DNA of 64,000 bases from Ptychodera flava. Lineage: Eukaryota > Hemichordata > Enteropneusta > Ptychoderidae. A model generated the notes under the pieces. It searched no databases, was not told where the DNA came from, and saw only the letters and a list, made by a program, of their open reading frames with translations. How positions within the stretch are numbered: position 1 is the stretch's first letter; each line of letters begins with the position of its first letter. This document shows positions 13,001 through 32,856 of the stretch, in pieces. The stretch spans positions 44,932,244 through 44,996,243 of the forward strand of contig NC_091929.1 in NCBI RefSeq assembly GCF_041260155.1, given 5' to 3'. The translations under genes and the position numbers were made by a program.

Positions 13001-14300
13001 AGGTTTTGGACTTGTGCTGTATTTAATATATCGAAATGTCACCGAGGTTGAAAATGGCAGAAGTAAAGAATGGAGCAACAATGTGGATTTTGCATGTCTA
13101 AGCGACCTTAATAGTCGCGCCAGCGGCTTACTGACTACGCATGCGCTTATTCATAATATACTATGCGAGTAACCGGAAGTGTACCCTTCTTTCGTGGGCG
13201 CCGCCATGTTTTTTTTTGAGTACTCGTAAATAAACAAATACGAAACAAATTATTATTAATAACATGCCATTTATAAAATATACCTCTTTTATTAGCCAGT
13301 AAATGTTATTATGCACCTTGTCGCTGATACAGAATATCGTTAATATAGATAAAGGGAGAAAACAGTCGCGCAATGAACGGTGGCATACGCAAAGATGCTG
13401 GGATTGAATTTTAGAAAAGCGCCCCCAGTGTCAATAATTAAATTCAAAAATTGCCAGTTTTTAGACGGAACGCTATAGTTTTCAGTTTGCAAATGGAAGT
13501 TGGGCAGTGCGGTTAACATTGCAATGATAATGATTGCATGATACGTCCCTTGTTTAACGCAATAGGCTGTTATCAATGTGAAACTTGCCAATTTTTGTCC
13601 AAAATTTTTACACGTTACAGAAAATCTATAGGCCTACCTGCACTGCTGCAGGGTTTGACGTCCGCGCGTGTACGTACGTGAACTGCTTTCATCAGAGGAA
13701 ACTAGGCATAGTTGTCATATATACGTTTATGAAGTAACAATTAATTACATTTTATCATGAATCAATACAAATAACATTGCCAATCTTAACCCTGGCGCGA
13801 CACCAAGGGCTGAGCCCTATATAATATTAGATGAAGGTTATGTTGCTATTATTTTTCCACTAAGAGTATGTGTATTTTGTATATGTTACTATGAAACAAA
13901 GCCCCCTACCAGGTGTCTTTAGACAGTAGTTCATAAACCATAACATGACGCATTGGTTGCAAGTCAACTTTGTCATACGGAGTCTTCTCGAGAGCGGTGC
14001 AACTACTAACGACTTCGGTATTAATTGTCACAATGTTAACAAAACAAAAGTAAACCATTTTGTATCGTTTTATCTCGTAAGAGTCATCGCAACCTCAACT
14101 ATTTATGTTTATTTATTCTAGTGTTGACAAATATCTTTGACCCTACTGACATCGTTACAGTGCAGGACAATGGTACATTCCGCGTCAACCTTGAGAACCA
14201 TGAACCGAAAATCTACAGCGGAGGATCAAATCTAAGTCAAGGCCTTGTCTTTGTTCTGGCGATGGGTGCCATCTTCTACCATTTATTCACCAGATTATGA
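2878..14300 (+). CDS. Gene A: secreted alpha-amylase-like pseudoenzyme, 11 exons, 506 aa
   Basis: Exons: 2878-2994, 5284-5407, 5917-6097, 6686-6806, 9476-9610, 10124-10342, 10846-10974, 11216-11323, 12090-12212, 12908-12992, 14122-14300. All introns are GT-AG and the joined frame is open. The start at 2878 matches the starts of B and C and gives a signal peptide ending near VSCCVG before RTAEEW. A TATAAAA at 2811-2817 would place transcription start after the upstream ATG at 2809. The TIM barrel follows fungal TAKA amylase: the DRFA motif (43-46), a Cys pair (56, 63) like TAKA C30-C38, YHGKW (102-106), DLIIRHMG (region I), GFRIS (region II), IIGQ (region III) and GGYIGNDVVGRF (region IV). Length matches the family (about 499 aa with signal). 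Ser222, Gln246 and Val317 sit where the catalytic Asp, Glu and Asp belong, so hydrolysis is not expected. Residue 105 is Lys where B, D and TAKA have Tyr. The protein ends in a short hydrophobic tail. The true role is unknown; carbohydrate binding is a guess. Confidence 0.86.
4579..4708. mobile_element. Palindromic MITE-like element in gene A intron 1
   Basis: The left arm aattgagcaataatgtaccc and the right arm ending gtgtacattattgctataatt pair over about 40 bases, including ccataatggac/gtccattatgg. Confidence 0.55.
7243..7356. mobile_element. MITE family 1, copy 1 (gene A intron 4)
   Basis: The ends ggttattacgaaatatcgcc and ggcgatattgggtaataacc are inverted repeats. The middle gacgaagtcgagtgtct is shared with the copy at 8956-9104. 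Confidence 0.7.
7361..8633. mobile_element. Foldback element with arms of about 500 bp (gene A intron 4)
   Basis: The left arm (7361 to about 7865) is an inverted copy of the right arm (about 8060 to 8633). Examples: gagagttgccatgtcaaca at about 7690 pairs with tgttgacatggcaactctc at about 8247; gtgaacaggcttctttcat pairs with atgaatgaagcctgttcac; aaccatatacccat pairs with atgggtatatgataaatcggtt. A 190-bp middle separates the arms. No transposase frame is seen. Arms are locally diverged, so it is not fresh. Confidence 0.7.
8644..8773. mobile_element. Palindrome, start of MITE family 2, copy 1 (element extends to about 8950)
   Basis: aaatcacacccagcgatggt pairs with accatcgctgggtgtgattt around a centre with cgctatcgctcgtgcatata. 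Together with the following DNA to about 8950 it matches 22495-22830 in reverse orientation. Confidence 0.65.
8956..9104. mobile_element. MITE family 1, copy 2 (gene A intron 4)
   Basis: The ends agtaaccaatatcgcctgtt and aacaggcgatattgggtaat form a hairpin whose arms extend through gtgtcgtatcag and gctgcgtcagacac. The centre shares gacgaagtcgagtgtct with copy 1. Confidence 0.7.
9110..9280. repeat. Dispersed repeat, intron 4 copy
   Basis: gacccctgatttttattcgt and ctttcaatttcgaggcgc recur in order in intron 9 (12670-12800) as gacgcctaatttttattcat and ctttcaaattcgaggcgc. The corresponding introns of gene D also carry pieces of it. Confidence 0.5.
9990..10078. repeat. (ATC)n microsatellite before gene A exon 6
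   Basis: Two runs of atc units separated by ttttacgac. It ends 46 bases before the exon 6 acceptor boundary and creates Ser-rich or Ile-rich frames that are not coding. Confidence 0.9.
12640..12810. repeat. Dispersed repeat, intron 9 copy
   Basis: Second copy of the sequence seen at 9110-9280, with the same order of blocks. Confidence 0.5.
13112..13835. mobile_element. Insertion in gene A intron 10, absent from gene D
   Basis: Intron 10 of D is 382 bp and that of A is 1129 bp. The D sequence matches A on both sides (gcatgtc.aagcgacct before, then the ggttttgatgctatt/ggttatgttgctatt stretch). The inserted block begins tagtcgcgccag and near its other end has ctggcgcgacacc, an inverted pair, suggesting a small DNA transposon without a gene. 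Confidence 0.5.
14122..14300 (+). other. C-terminal hydrophobic tail coding region, gene A (possible GPI signal)
   Basis: The last exon encodes the domain C strands (TDIVTVQDNGTFRV, EPKIYSGGS) and then GLVFVLAMGAIFYHLFTRL at the very end. A small-residue site (SGGS), a polar spacer and a roughly 16-residue hydrophobic end with almost nothing after it fit a GPI-anchor signal. B and D keep the arrangement. Confidence 0.45.
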
Positions 14301-15215
14301 ATTCCCTCGTCCAGAGAATGATGTTGACGATTACCCCAGGCTTACTATGAAATGTAAACTTTGGATCCTGAATCAGTTCAGTATTTAAGATCTTGACTTT
14401 TGCAGAGTTGTCCCAGCATAATTTTTGTACTTTATTTTTTTTATTTTGTACATATATTGCAGCAATTAAAGCAAATAGAATCAAGTAGTCGAATGAACCA
14501 ATTAAAACCAATTATTTAGATCAAACAATATAAAACCAAGATCAACGTTACACAGCATCTTCACATCAACTCAATTACTTTGGCGTCCATCGGCCATTAC
14601 ATTTAATTTACAAACAAGGTTTAAAGAAATGGAAATAGCTTGATTAGGTTTATCTTCTATGACTGCGCTTGCTAATCAAACAGTTGAAACCATGGTAATA
14701 TGCATGCATATTAGTCTTTCGACGGAAGGACGATATGAAGCTACTACTGTGTTTTCGTTACGTCGTCTGCAGAAACTACTTTATGTTACACTGCAGTCAA
14801 CGGGAACTTTCTTCCCCCGATTAGTATTTTATTTTTTAGAAATATGAGGCTAGGAGACATATTTGTAATTTTTGAGCAACATACACTTTAATTTCTCGCT
14901 CCTTTTTCACAGGAACACAAAATATAAACCTAAATGCATAGAGATTTCAATTGAAATGTTTCGAATTGAACTGTGACGCTTTCGCATTTTCTTCATCAAA
15001 CAGAAAACTTGCCAGTACCGTTTATGTACATTTCAACAAAATAAAAGTAAACATTGTAATTATCCTGCAAACTGCATTTGTATGAAAATGTTGCTCTTTG
15101 AATAAAATGTATTGCGTACTTGTGAGAGTTCTCTCGTACGCTATTGTAATCAGCAATTCGAAAGGTTCCCGTGTTATATGTTTAATGTAGACATTATACA
15201 TAATTTACACGTAAA
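14301..15215. repeat. 3' flank of gene A, duplicated after gene D
   Basis: Matches 61164-62171, including gcaattaaagcaaatagaat (ATTAAA at 14465-14470, a possible poly-A signal), the ctcaat.actttggcgtccatcggc stretch, and the atatgaggctaggagacata type run. No gene is supported; the short frames are not alike between the two copies. Confidence 0.7.
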
Positions 15216-16607
15216 ATCACATCACATCACTGCACATCGCATCGCATAACATCACATCAAATCACATCACATCACATCACATCACATCACATCACATCAC
15301 ATCACATCACATCACATCACTGCACATCGCATCGCATAACATCACATCAAATCACATCACATCACATCACACCACACCACATCAAATCAAATCATATCAA
15401 ATCACATCACTGCACATCGCATCGCATCACATCACATCACATCACATCACATCACATCACATCACATCACATAACATCACATCACATCACATCACATCAC
15501 ATCACATCACATCACATCACATCACATCACATCACATCACATCACATCACATCACATCACATCACATCACATCACATCACATCACATCACATCACATCAC
15601 ATCACATCACATCACATCACATCACATCACATCACATCACATCACATCACATCACATCACATCACATCACATCACATCTCATCACATCACATCACATCAC
15701 ATCACATCACATCACATCACATCACATCGCATCGCATCACATCACATCACATCACATCGCATCGCATCGCATCGCATCACATCACATCACATCACATCAC
15801 ATCACATCACATCACATCACATCACATCACATCACATCACATCACATCACATCACATCACATCACATCACATCACATCTCATCACATCACATCACATCAC
15901 ATCACATCACATCACATCACATCACATCACATCACATCACATCACATCACATCACATCACATCACATCACATCAACAATCACATCACATCACATCACATC
16001 ACATCACATCACATCACATCACATCTCATCACATCTCATCACATCACATCACATCACATCACATCACATCACATCACATCACATCACATCACATCACATC
16101 ACATCACATCACATCACATCACATCACATCACATCACATCACATCACATCACATCACATCACATCACATCACATCACATCACATCACATCACAGCACATC
16201 ACATCACATCACATCACATCACATCACATCACATCACATCGCATCACATCACATCACATCACATCACATCACATCACATCACATCACATCACATCACATC
16301 ACATCACATCACATCACATCACATCACATCACATCACATCACATCACATCACATCACATCACATCACATCACATCACATCACATCACATCACATCACATC
16401 ACATCTCATCACATCTCATCACATCACATCACATCACATCACATCACATCACATCACATCACATCACATCACATCACATCACATCACATCACATCACATC
16501 ACATCACATCACATCACATCACATCACATCTCATCACATCACATCACATCACATCACATCACATCACATCATATCATATCATATCACATCACATCATATC
16601 AAATCAC
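15216..16607. repeat. (ACATC)n pentanucleotide array, about 1.4 kb
   Basis: Nearly pure acatc units with scattered variants (gcatc, tcatc, atatc). The first about 200 bases contain a higher-order repeat with tgcacatcgcatcgcataac. A shorter array occupies the same place after gene D. Confidence 0.95.
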
Positions 16608-18500
16608 GCATGTTCTCACTGTTATGAGCAGTGAGCTAAAATTCATGTTTCTAAGAAACTGTTAGCTGTGAAACGAGTCTACCAAGACGTGCATGTTATC
16701 AGGGAATATATGCGCGATTATTACGCCATTGTGATGTTGTATTCTTCCGCTAATTGCGATGCTGCTGTGATATTATATTCTTCCGCGGATTGTGTATGTA
16801 AGAACTCCTAATATCAAGCATTTGGTTTGACAGGTGTTTGACAAGTTTCATTTCACTCAAGTGGACTTGTTGGTATCCGTATCATATGATCAAACGGATC
16901 TATCATGACACGCCTTATCTAGTACAGAAAATATTGCAATACGTTAGCTCTCACCTCTGAAACATATCGATCGATTGTGGAGTTGCTTGTATGCATTCTA
17001 CGCTAATAAAGAAATTGACTTTAGAGAGCTGATTCATTCATCTATTGAAGTAATATGTCTTTGCAGCTTTTCTCTGTGGAGTCTGGCCTTCACAGTGAGA
17101 ATTAACATTCATACAGGATATGTAGATAAAACCCAATGGTTTAAACGAGTTTTGAGTTGCAACTCTACAATGTGCTCTATTGAGTTCTGTGGATAACAAT
17201 GATTCAGTTCATCTGTCCCTATTTGACATTGCACCATGGACATTACTATTAAAGATATGTTTCAATCAATCAGTCAGTGAATCGGTTGTACATTAATCAA
17301 TGTCAGAAATCATTTACGAAAATGTGTTGAAAATATGCAACTACTGCCACGTTATGGACCCGCATGTCTACAGAAATGATACATAGAACAACTTTAAAAT
17401 TGTCGTTCATCATTTCGCCCCCTCAATCGAATTGCTGCGTATTTTCCCCGTACATGTAGGCGTCCATTGATGTCATCCGACTCCAGAAGTTGTGCCTGCC
17501 GAAGTGATTGGGAGAACCCGTTGCGACAGTCACTGTAGTTGCCGAGCAAGCGTTCAGCAGAAATCAGGTCTGAAGTGACTTAAAGACCACAAATCGGTGC
17601 CTCAGATCGGTTAAGTTCATCAAAATAACTGAATAATCAATTGAAATCGTCTGATATACGGAATATGTAAATTGTAGCCCGTATAAATGAAATCGTCACA
17701 GCATATTCATTTGCCTCAAGTTGAGCTCATGTATCTGTTTCCAAAATTGAATCATTATGAAACTGACAAACCTCTCTCAAACTCGAAAAAGCACACACTT
17801 AATACTTCGTAGAGCAGTTTTTAGCAAGATTACAAGAAAAACCCTTTCAAATAAGGTTCCTTTAATTTGTTTTGAGGCGTAATATAGTCGACAATTAGGG
17901 AACTATATAGGAATGTGAGGATATTGTTAAATTGACTATGTCAAATCTGGTAATTTCCCAAAAGTCATAGAAACCCGGCCGGTCGTTATCATAGCAGCAA
18001 CGTAGTCGAAATGCGTACATTAAAAGACAACGAAGGGTCGCATCGCTTTTTGTTCTGCTTTATGAAAGTAGATCACGGTGTTAATTTTTGCTGTATACCA
18101 GTAGGTGATATGTAATTAGTTAAAACATGTCAAAGCGTTGAAGTATTTAGACACGTTACTTCCCCGTTTGTTGATAAGCATGCTAAATACACAACCTCGT
18201 TCAGACTTCTATTAAAAAACTTGCAACTTTTAAATCGGCAAATCACAGAAAAACCTCAAAACTGCACATCTGATCAACTAAGCAACTTGGTAGAGCAGTT
18301 TTCAGAAGACGAGAAGTAAACCGAAACAGTTTTTGGAAAAAATCATCGCAACTAAAAATGTTACATTGACTGGAGGCTACAGAGCAAGGGATGATAATTT
18401 TAAAGAGGAACTCATCACATCAAATATCATTCAGCAAGTTACTTTTGAAGTAACAGGGCGTGTTTACCACGTGTTGAAGTTTTGTAGCAGAAATTCTGGC
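16608..18500. repeat. Spacer between A and B, duplicated at the window end
   Basis: From about 16615 to 17990 it matches 62660-64000, for example gctgtgaaacgagtctacca, atggacccgcatgtctaca and agcagttttta/tcag. No gene is supported; the frame at 16975-17196 is not conserved in the second copy. Confidence 0.7.
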
Positions 18501-27465
<8,965 letters not shown>

Positions 27466-29439
27466 AATCTATCCCTACGAGAAGTAGTTCTGACGATAGC
27501 GTTAACGTTATAGTGCAGCCATTGTAGGTCTGTACCATTTATTTTACTGAAATAAGGTTCTTGGCTTTTGTCTTACTTTTCAAACACAACATTTGTATTT
27601 TTTCGCGTTTTCTTTTGTTAAATAAGTACCAAATGAAATCAAATCATATCCAAGGAAACAAAAGTAAAAGTCAAGTTACAACAAATCAATAACTCTAGGG
27701 TCCCAGGATAGATAGAGGGATGACTACATAAATACATAAATAGATTATAGTCAGTGAACTAAAATCACTTGTCATATCCTTGATTTAGTTGTCATCAAAC
27801 AGTAGAAAGAATATCATTTGGTTGTCTTGAATGTCGAAAGAAAGAAGATATTAGATTACTCCATTTTGTTGATTTCTTTATTTTTACTCAACTTAATTCT
27901 GTTATAGTGCAATGTGATACTGTTTTATTTTATGCGGAACTTCTTTATGAGAAATTTACTTTTCCTTCATTTTGATAGACAAAACTGTACTTTGGAGAAT
28001 GTTGGAGCAGCACACGCTTCATTAAACATATAATTTTTAAATCAGTAAATGTAAATACTTATCATGAAAATAGAACAAATAGAACAAATGATAACAGCGA
28101 TGAAATCGATTCTGGTCGACCTTGTTTCTTTACCGGGTATTTCACTGTGTCATGTAATAGTCTACATGTAGATACATTTACTCAGCCCTGGCTTTAAAAA
28201 GATTACATTATGTGTATACGGTGAAACGACTGCAAAGTAACAAATTTCTACATGCAGAGTGCAATCTATATTGAGATATTAGTGTTTTAGAGATAACGCA
28301 TGCGATCATTCTGGGTGCAATACCAATTATTGAAACTATAAGATCTACTAACAAACCATTGTTTACGATATTATAATAAATTAAAATTACAATAATAAAA
28401 GTGATATTTGTTTCTCTGTTTGCTATTGGTTTTAGCTTGTTTTTGAAATGCAAAAAATGAATTCACTTTCAATATACGTCGGGTTATACTGTTATTGCAA
28501 GTTACTTTCACCCTAATAATTGCAAATAAAACGGCAACTTGCCATTATCGACTTAGAAATAGAAAGATGATTTAATGTTTGGTTCTATCAAATCCCCCAC
28601 AAAGCCAAGAAAAGACGTACCTACAGGTCATGTAGGTTCAATGACTAGCATAGTGATGCCTTGAGCTACTGTCTGAATGATATTTAAATCGATATAGAAA
28701 ACACCGATTTTTGTATAGAAGTGGGTGTTTTTGTTAATTCTTAAAGAGAATGTTATCGTTGTATCATCAGTGAAGAAGTCAACCTACTTTACCCCATGGA
28801 GGTAAAACGAGATATTTTCTTTTATTACCTCCATGTTTACCCTCAATATGGCGGTTAATGGTCGCACTGTATTGTATAAGGTGTTTGATGGGCGCAAGTT
28901 AAATCAAGTTCGTTGTTCAAAACTGTAAAGTGTCATAACTTACAAGTTGGCTTCATTTGGAAAACTCCGGAATACCAAAGGGATAGTCATTTTGACAAAA
29001 AACACGTGCACATGTTATGTGCACCATCTTGCGCATTTGTTCAAAAAAGGTTTGTTTGTGCCACTGTCGCGTGACCTCTTGGGAGTTATGAGTTCTTGGA
29101 ACACTGCACGTACTTTTATTCTGCAATTATAGGCTGCATGTCAATCACACAACCTCGTTCGAAATTTTATCAAAATACTCTGAAGTTCTATGACGAAAAA
29201 TCTGAACACTGTACATGTTATGATTTTTTTTATTATTACGGGGCAATTTTCATTAAATAGGAAGTACTTACGTGACAGCCTGAAGACTTGGTATAGAAAG
29301 AAATTGGTTACTGAAAATATAGCTTTGGTTGTAGGTCTCAGGGCGGGGCAGGAAGCGACGCCATGCATCAGAAACGTTCTGCAAGTCCCTGTAGCAACAA
29401 AGCGTGCATTGTCCATGCAAAGGATTTGAGAAGTCCAGT
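27466..29439. other. Spacer between genes B and C
   Basis: No gene is supported. The right part (28600-29439) is the upstream region of gene C that is repeated before gene D at 47200. The left part is AT-rich and featureless to me. Confidence 0.5.
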
Positions 29440-29556
29440 ATGGCCTGTCGAATCGTGACAATTTTTCCCTTATTAGGTTGGTGCTTACTTGTGTTCAACG
29501 TTTTGTATTCTAGCGGGCGAACCGCATGGGAATGGAAGGCAAGGGTCGTTTACCAG
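29440..29556 (+). pseudogene. Gene C exon 1 (signal-peptide exon) of an amylase-like gene without its body
   Basis: An ATG at 29440 opens 39 codons ending RVVYQ before a gtaagc donor, the same length and phase as exon 1 of A and B. A hydrophobic signal peptide runs to about SSG before RTAWEW. By itself the exon looks functional. No exon 2 to 10 can be found before the retroelement that starts at 31349, and only a decayed last-exon relic follows at 31039-31182. Either the middle exons were deleted, or the exon belongs to a gene broken apart by later insertion. The upstream 28600-29440 DNA is repeated at 47200-47870 upstream of gene D. Confidence 0.7.
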
Positions 29557-31038
29557 GTAAGCTTTTTCAGAATTGACATCGCAAAGAAGGGAAGCTGACA
29601 GAAATTTAAGACCCTGGTAGGGATTATGAGTTGGAGGCAAAAAATACATAAGAGGAAAATATGAGAATTGTTGCAAATGTTAAGCAGTTATAGGTTTGCA
29701 GGGAAACATTGACTGTGCAGATCAACAACTTGAAGATAATGCATTCAGTTGTTACATTATAAAAATGGGAACAAAAATTCATACCGTAGCGAAACTGTGA
29801 CTGGCACATTTATGAGGCATTTTATTGACTGCATATGTACTTCATTAATGTTCAGTCGCAAGAGAAACGAATCAGTCGAAGCAGGCTAGTTTTCTCTCGA
29901 CCATGACAATTTCCAAAGGCACGCACATTTGTTTCGATCCACGCATAGGGTTTTGGGTGGTGTACAGCTGTACAGACCAAGTAAATTAATCAGAAAACGT
30001 CACACTGTGACGAGACTACCAGGCAAGCATGTTTGTTTAAAATACTACCAAATGTAGTTACTCTGTAAAATAAATCCACCATCGAAGGCATCGATTGTAA
30101 GTATTAAAAGTTTCTTTTGGTTAGTTTTGCTTACCAATTAAGCAATCTTTTTTGAACAACACACTGAAAAGTTGTCCATGTTTGCTCATTAATTCCTTAT
30201 TCTATTTCATTTTCTTCAAGGTTTTACTTTGTACCCCATGAAAAAAAACGGAAACCGAACTGTATCGTTTAGATTAATACAATCAACTACAGGTCTGCTA
30301 TACATTTTAGTCACCGCTGATAAAACACATGCACTAAAAGGGGTGATAAAAATTATTTTTTATCAATCATTGAAAGCAATAACATTTTCGTAATTGACAT
30401 AATTGAAAGCTTATTCCGTTCATACTGTGCTTCTCAAATTAAACACCCGAAGGCATCCTAAAGCATTCATTGACCGGCCATGGTTTTTCTTAAGTTAGGC
30501 ATTGCACAAAAAATGAAATTTCCATGAAATCAAATGAGAAGTATTTTGCCTCGTGATATTCCTCGCAGGCTGATTCGAAAATTTCCCCTGGGAGCCCTAA
30601 GAAATCGCCTGCTCAAATATCTTTTCTCGTTATAGCTTTTATGACTGTATGCCCCCGAGTTATCATAGGGTACAACATGTTAAAAGATAACCTGTAAGAT
30701 TGACGAACGGACTGCATGACTGGTAGAAGGGATAAAGCGTGCCGTGGATATGCAATTCTTCGGTGGTATTGCGAATGTGTTTGCGATGCCAAATGGCGTG
30801 TCTCAGAGTATGTTTTTCTCTTGAATCGGAGATTATTAATAAGAAGATTGTTCATCTTATCTTAAAAATGTAGGTTACTCTGCGTTTAACGATCGATCAA
30901 CCACGATTGATTGAAACTGTGTACATCTGTAAGTTTCATAATGTGAGTAGATTATAAAAGAGGAAAACAACGCGTTCGTATCGCTTCGCCTGTTCTGTGA
31001 CACTCTTACACTATTACATACCTGCACCACCATAAATA
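29557..31038. other. DNA between the two gene C relics
   Basis: I looked for amylase exons 2-10 (DRFA, YHG.W, HMGYLDG, SDIDD, IGQAS and YYGTEQG coding runs) and found none. No other gene is supported. Confidence 0.5.
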
Positions 31039-31182
31039 GCCTTGCTCATTGACCCATTGACACCCATAGAGGACAGCACACTCTATATCACTCTTGACAA
31101 CGGCGAACCGAAAGTCTACAGAGGAGAAACGAAACTAATCTACCGAGTCTGGATGAGTAATCGTCTTTGTTATGGTTTCTGA
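31039..31182 (+). pseudogene. Relic of an amylase-like last exon (gene C)
   Basis: The stretch around 31075-31135 reads ITLDNGEPKVYRGETKL in one frame, matching the last exons of A, B and D (such as TLENNEPKIYSGGSK). The upstream part aligns only loosely with the acceptor side of those exons. After the match the frame runs to a stop at 31180-31182 without the usual hydrophobic tail. It lies on the same strand as, and 1.5 kb after, gene C exon 1. It is a decayed exon rather than a working one. Confidence 0.6.
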
Positions 31183-32222
31183 GTTAGTTAAGTGCCTGTT
31201 AACTGATGTGTTTACATTTTAAGTATAGTAGCGAGTAGCTTACTGTCCTTCAGACATGCACTTAAGAGGCCAGTAGACATATCCGATGACATCTGGACTG
31301 CATTCCAGTGCGTCTCCTAGTCTTAGAGTGTGTAGTAATTTATCATTTTGTCACGCGAGAGAAAACGAACAAAACTGTGAACTCGGCAATTCCAATTAAA
31401 AATAATCGCTAAGTCAAGCAATAGAACACAAACTGTACAAGTTTACAGGCTACTTCTCTCAGCTGGGATGAAACACAGCTCAAGACTTGAGTAAGCAGTC
31501 CTTTGGCTTGCTTGCAGGCTTGAGGGTGCACAAAGTCCACATAATAATTTCAACGTTGCTGTGAAGGTCTTGAAAAGTCTTGGAATAAACACTGCTGGAG
31601 TTTACGAAATCTTGAAGTAACACGTCAGAGACGCGATCTCAAATGTCTGACAGTATGCTGTGCTGTCCTAGTATTTATACGTAAATGGGTATGTAAGAGA
31701 ATATAAGAACAATCTAGAACTTCTATTGGTATGCTAATTACTGCTCTAAAATAGCTCCACTTACACGCCTTATTGAATTTCTAGAAGGTTCCAAACATAA
31801 CTATTTGAATTGAAAGTCGTGAGGTCTGGAAGGACAGTGACCCTGAGAAATTTCTAGATTAATTGAACTCAGGTCATGAGTTTGGGGGGAAATGACCTAC
31901 ATAACACACCCCCTTTCCAAAGGAGAACATTTTTCAAAGAAAAATATTTCATTTACAAATGCGATATTGAAAATGTGAACAACAATAAATTGTTAATACA
32001 AGAGAGACAGTCCGCAATCAAATTGTCTCTGCCCTTGATATGTCTAATGTTAAACTCGAGTCCTCTAATATTAAATCCCATCTAAACAATCTCTGATTTT
32101 TGCCTTGTAATTTCTGCGGGAAAACAAGAGGGTTGTGATCAATATAAAACATTATTACACCTCACTCATTCAGCGTGCACTGCCATTGGTTAAACACGAC
32201 TCACGTGACATGTAAAAGAACG

Positions 32223-32283
32223 TGATGATGCCCTCTGCGAATGTGATGATGCCCTCTGCGAACTTGATGATGCCCTCTGCATT
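32223..32283. repeat. 21-bp minisatellite, three copies
   Basis: The phrase tgatgatgccctctgc is repeated three times with a period of about 21 bp. It lies in a block placed between the left LTR and the RNase H part of the retroelement. Confidence 0.75.
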
Positions 32284-32670
32284 TGATATTACATGGATGA
32301 CGTCATTTTACTTACTGCGCATCCTTTCTGCGCAAAACAAATTGTCGTTCGCTTGTTGTACTTTGCAGTTGGCAAGTTGTGGCTGCAAAACGTCATGCAG
32401 AGCTGTCATCGGCACAGTTAGACGATATTTTGATGCAAGTAAACAGCAAACGAACGAAAATGACAACAAGGAATGCAATTTCTGTGTTCAGCGACTATGC
32501 AAGCAACAAATTTGGATACGCCACCGAGGAGATCGGCAAACTTTAGCGGCAACCCTAGACTCGGCACTGACAACATTTTACGCTGAGGTCCGGACTCAGA
32601 AGGCAAACTGTACTCGAAGAAGTCTTTGTGTTTTTGTTTCTTTGCATGTTTGCTTGTTCGGTGTAATAAA

Positions 32671-32856
32671 AATAATAACACATGAGAGCTAGAGCAATAT
32701 CACGATTTTTTGCCTGCCCTCGGGCTGGTGGTCATGATCGAAATACTGATGATGCCCGAGCTGTAGGCGAGGGCATCATCAGTATTTCGATCATGACCAC
32801 CAGCCCTTGGGCAGGCAATATTCGTGATACTGCCCTCACTCTCATGTGTTATTATT
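32671..32856. mobile_element. Near-perfect palindrome (MITE-like hairpin)
   Basis: Left arm aataataacacatgag and onward, right arm ending ctcatgtgttattatt. The arms pair over about 90 bases each, including ggtggtcatgatcgaaat and its complement, around a short loop near 32761-32770. This is typical of a foldback or MITE insertion inside the retroelement. Confidence 0.7.

Noticed and set aside
15216-16607. CRISPR-like array
   Set aside because: The repeat is a 5-bp satellite with no spacers.
18333-18500. Upstream start for gene B
   Set aside because: It would place 56 residues before a clear signal peptide; A and C start at the matching inner ATG.
32222-32692. 156-codon plus-strand frame as a gene
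   Set aside because: It starts in a 21-bp minisatellite and has no recognised motif; it lies within nested insertions.
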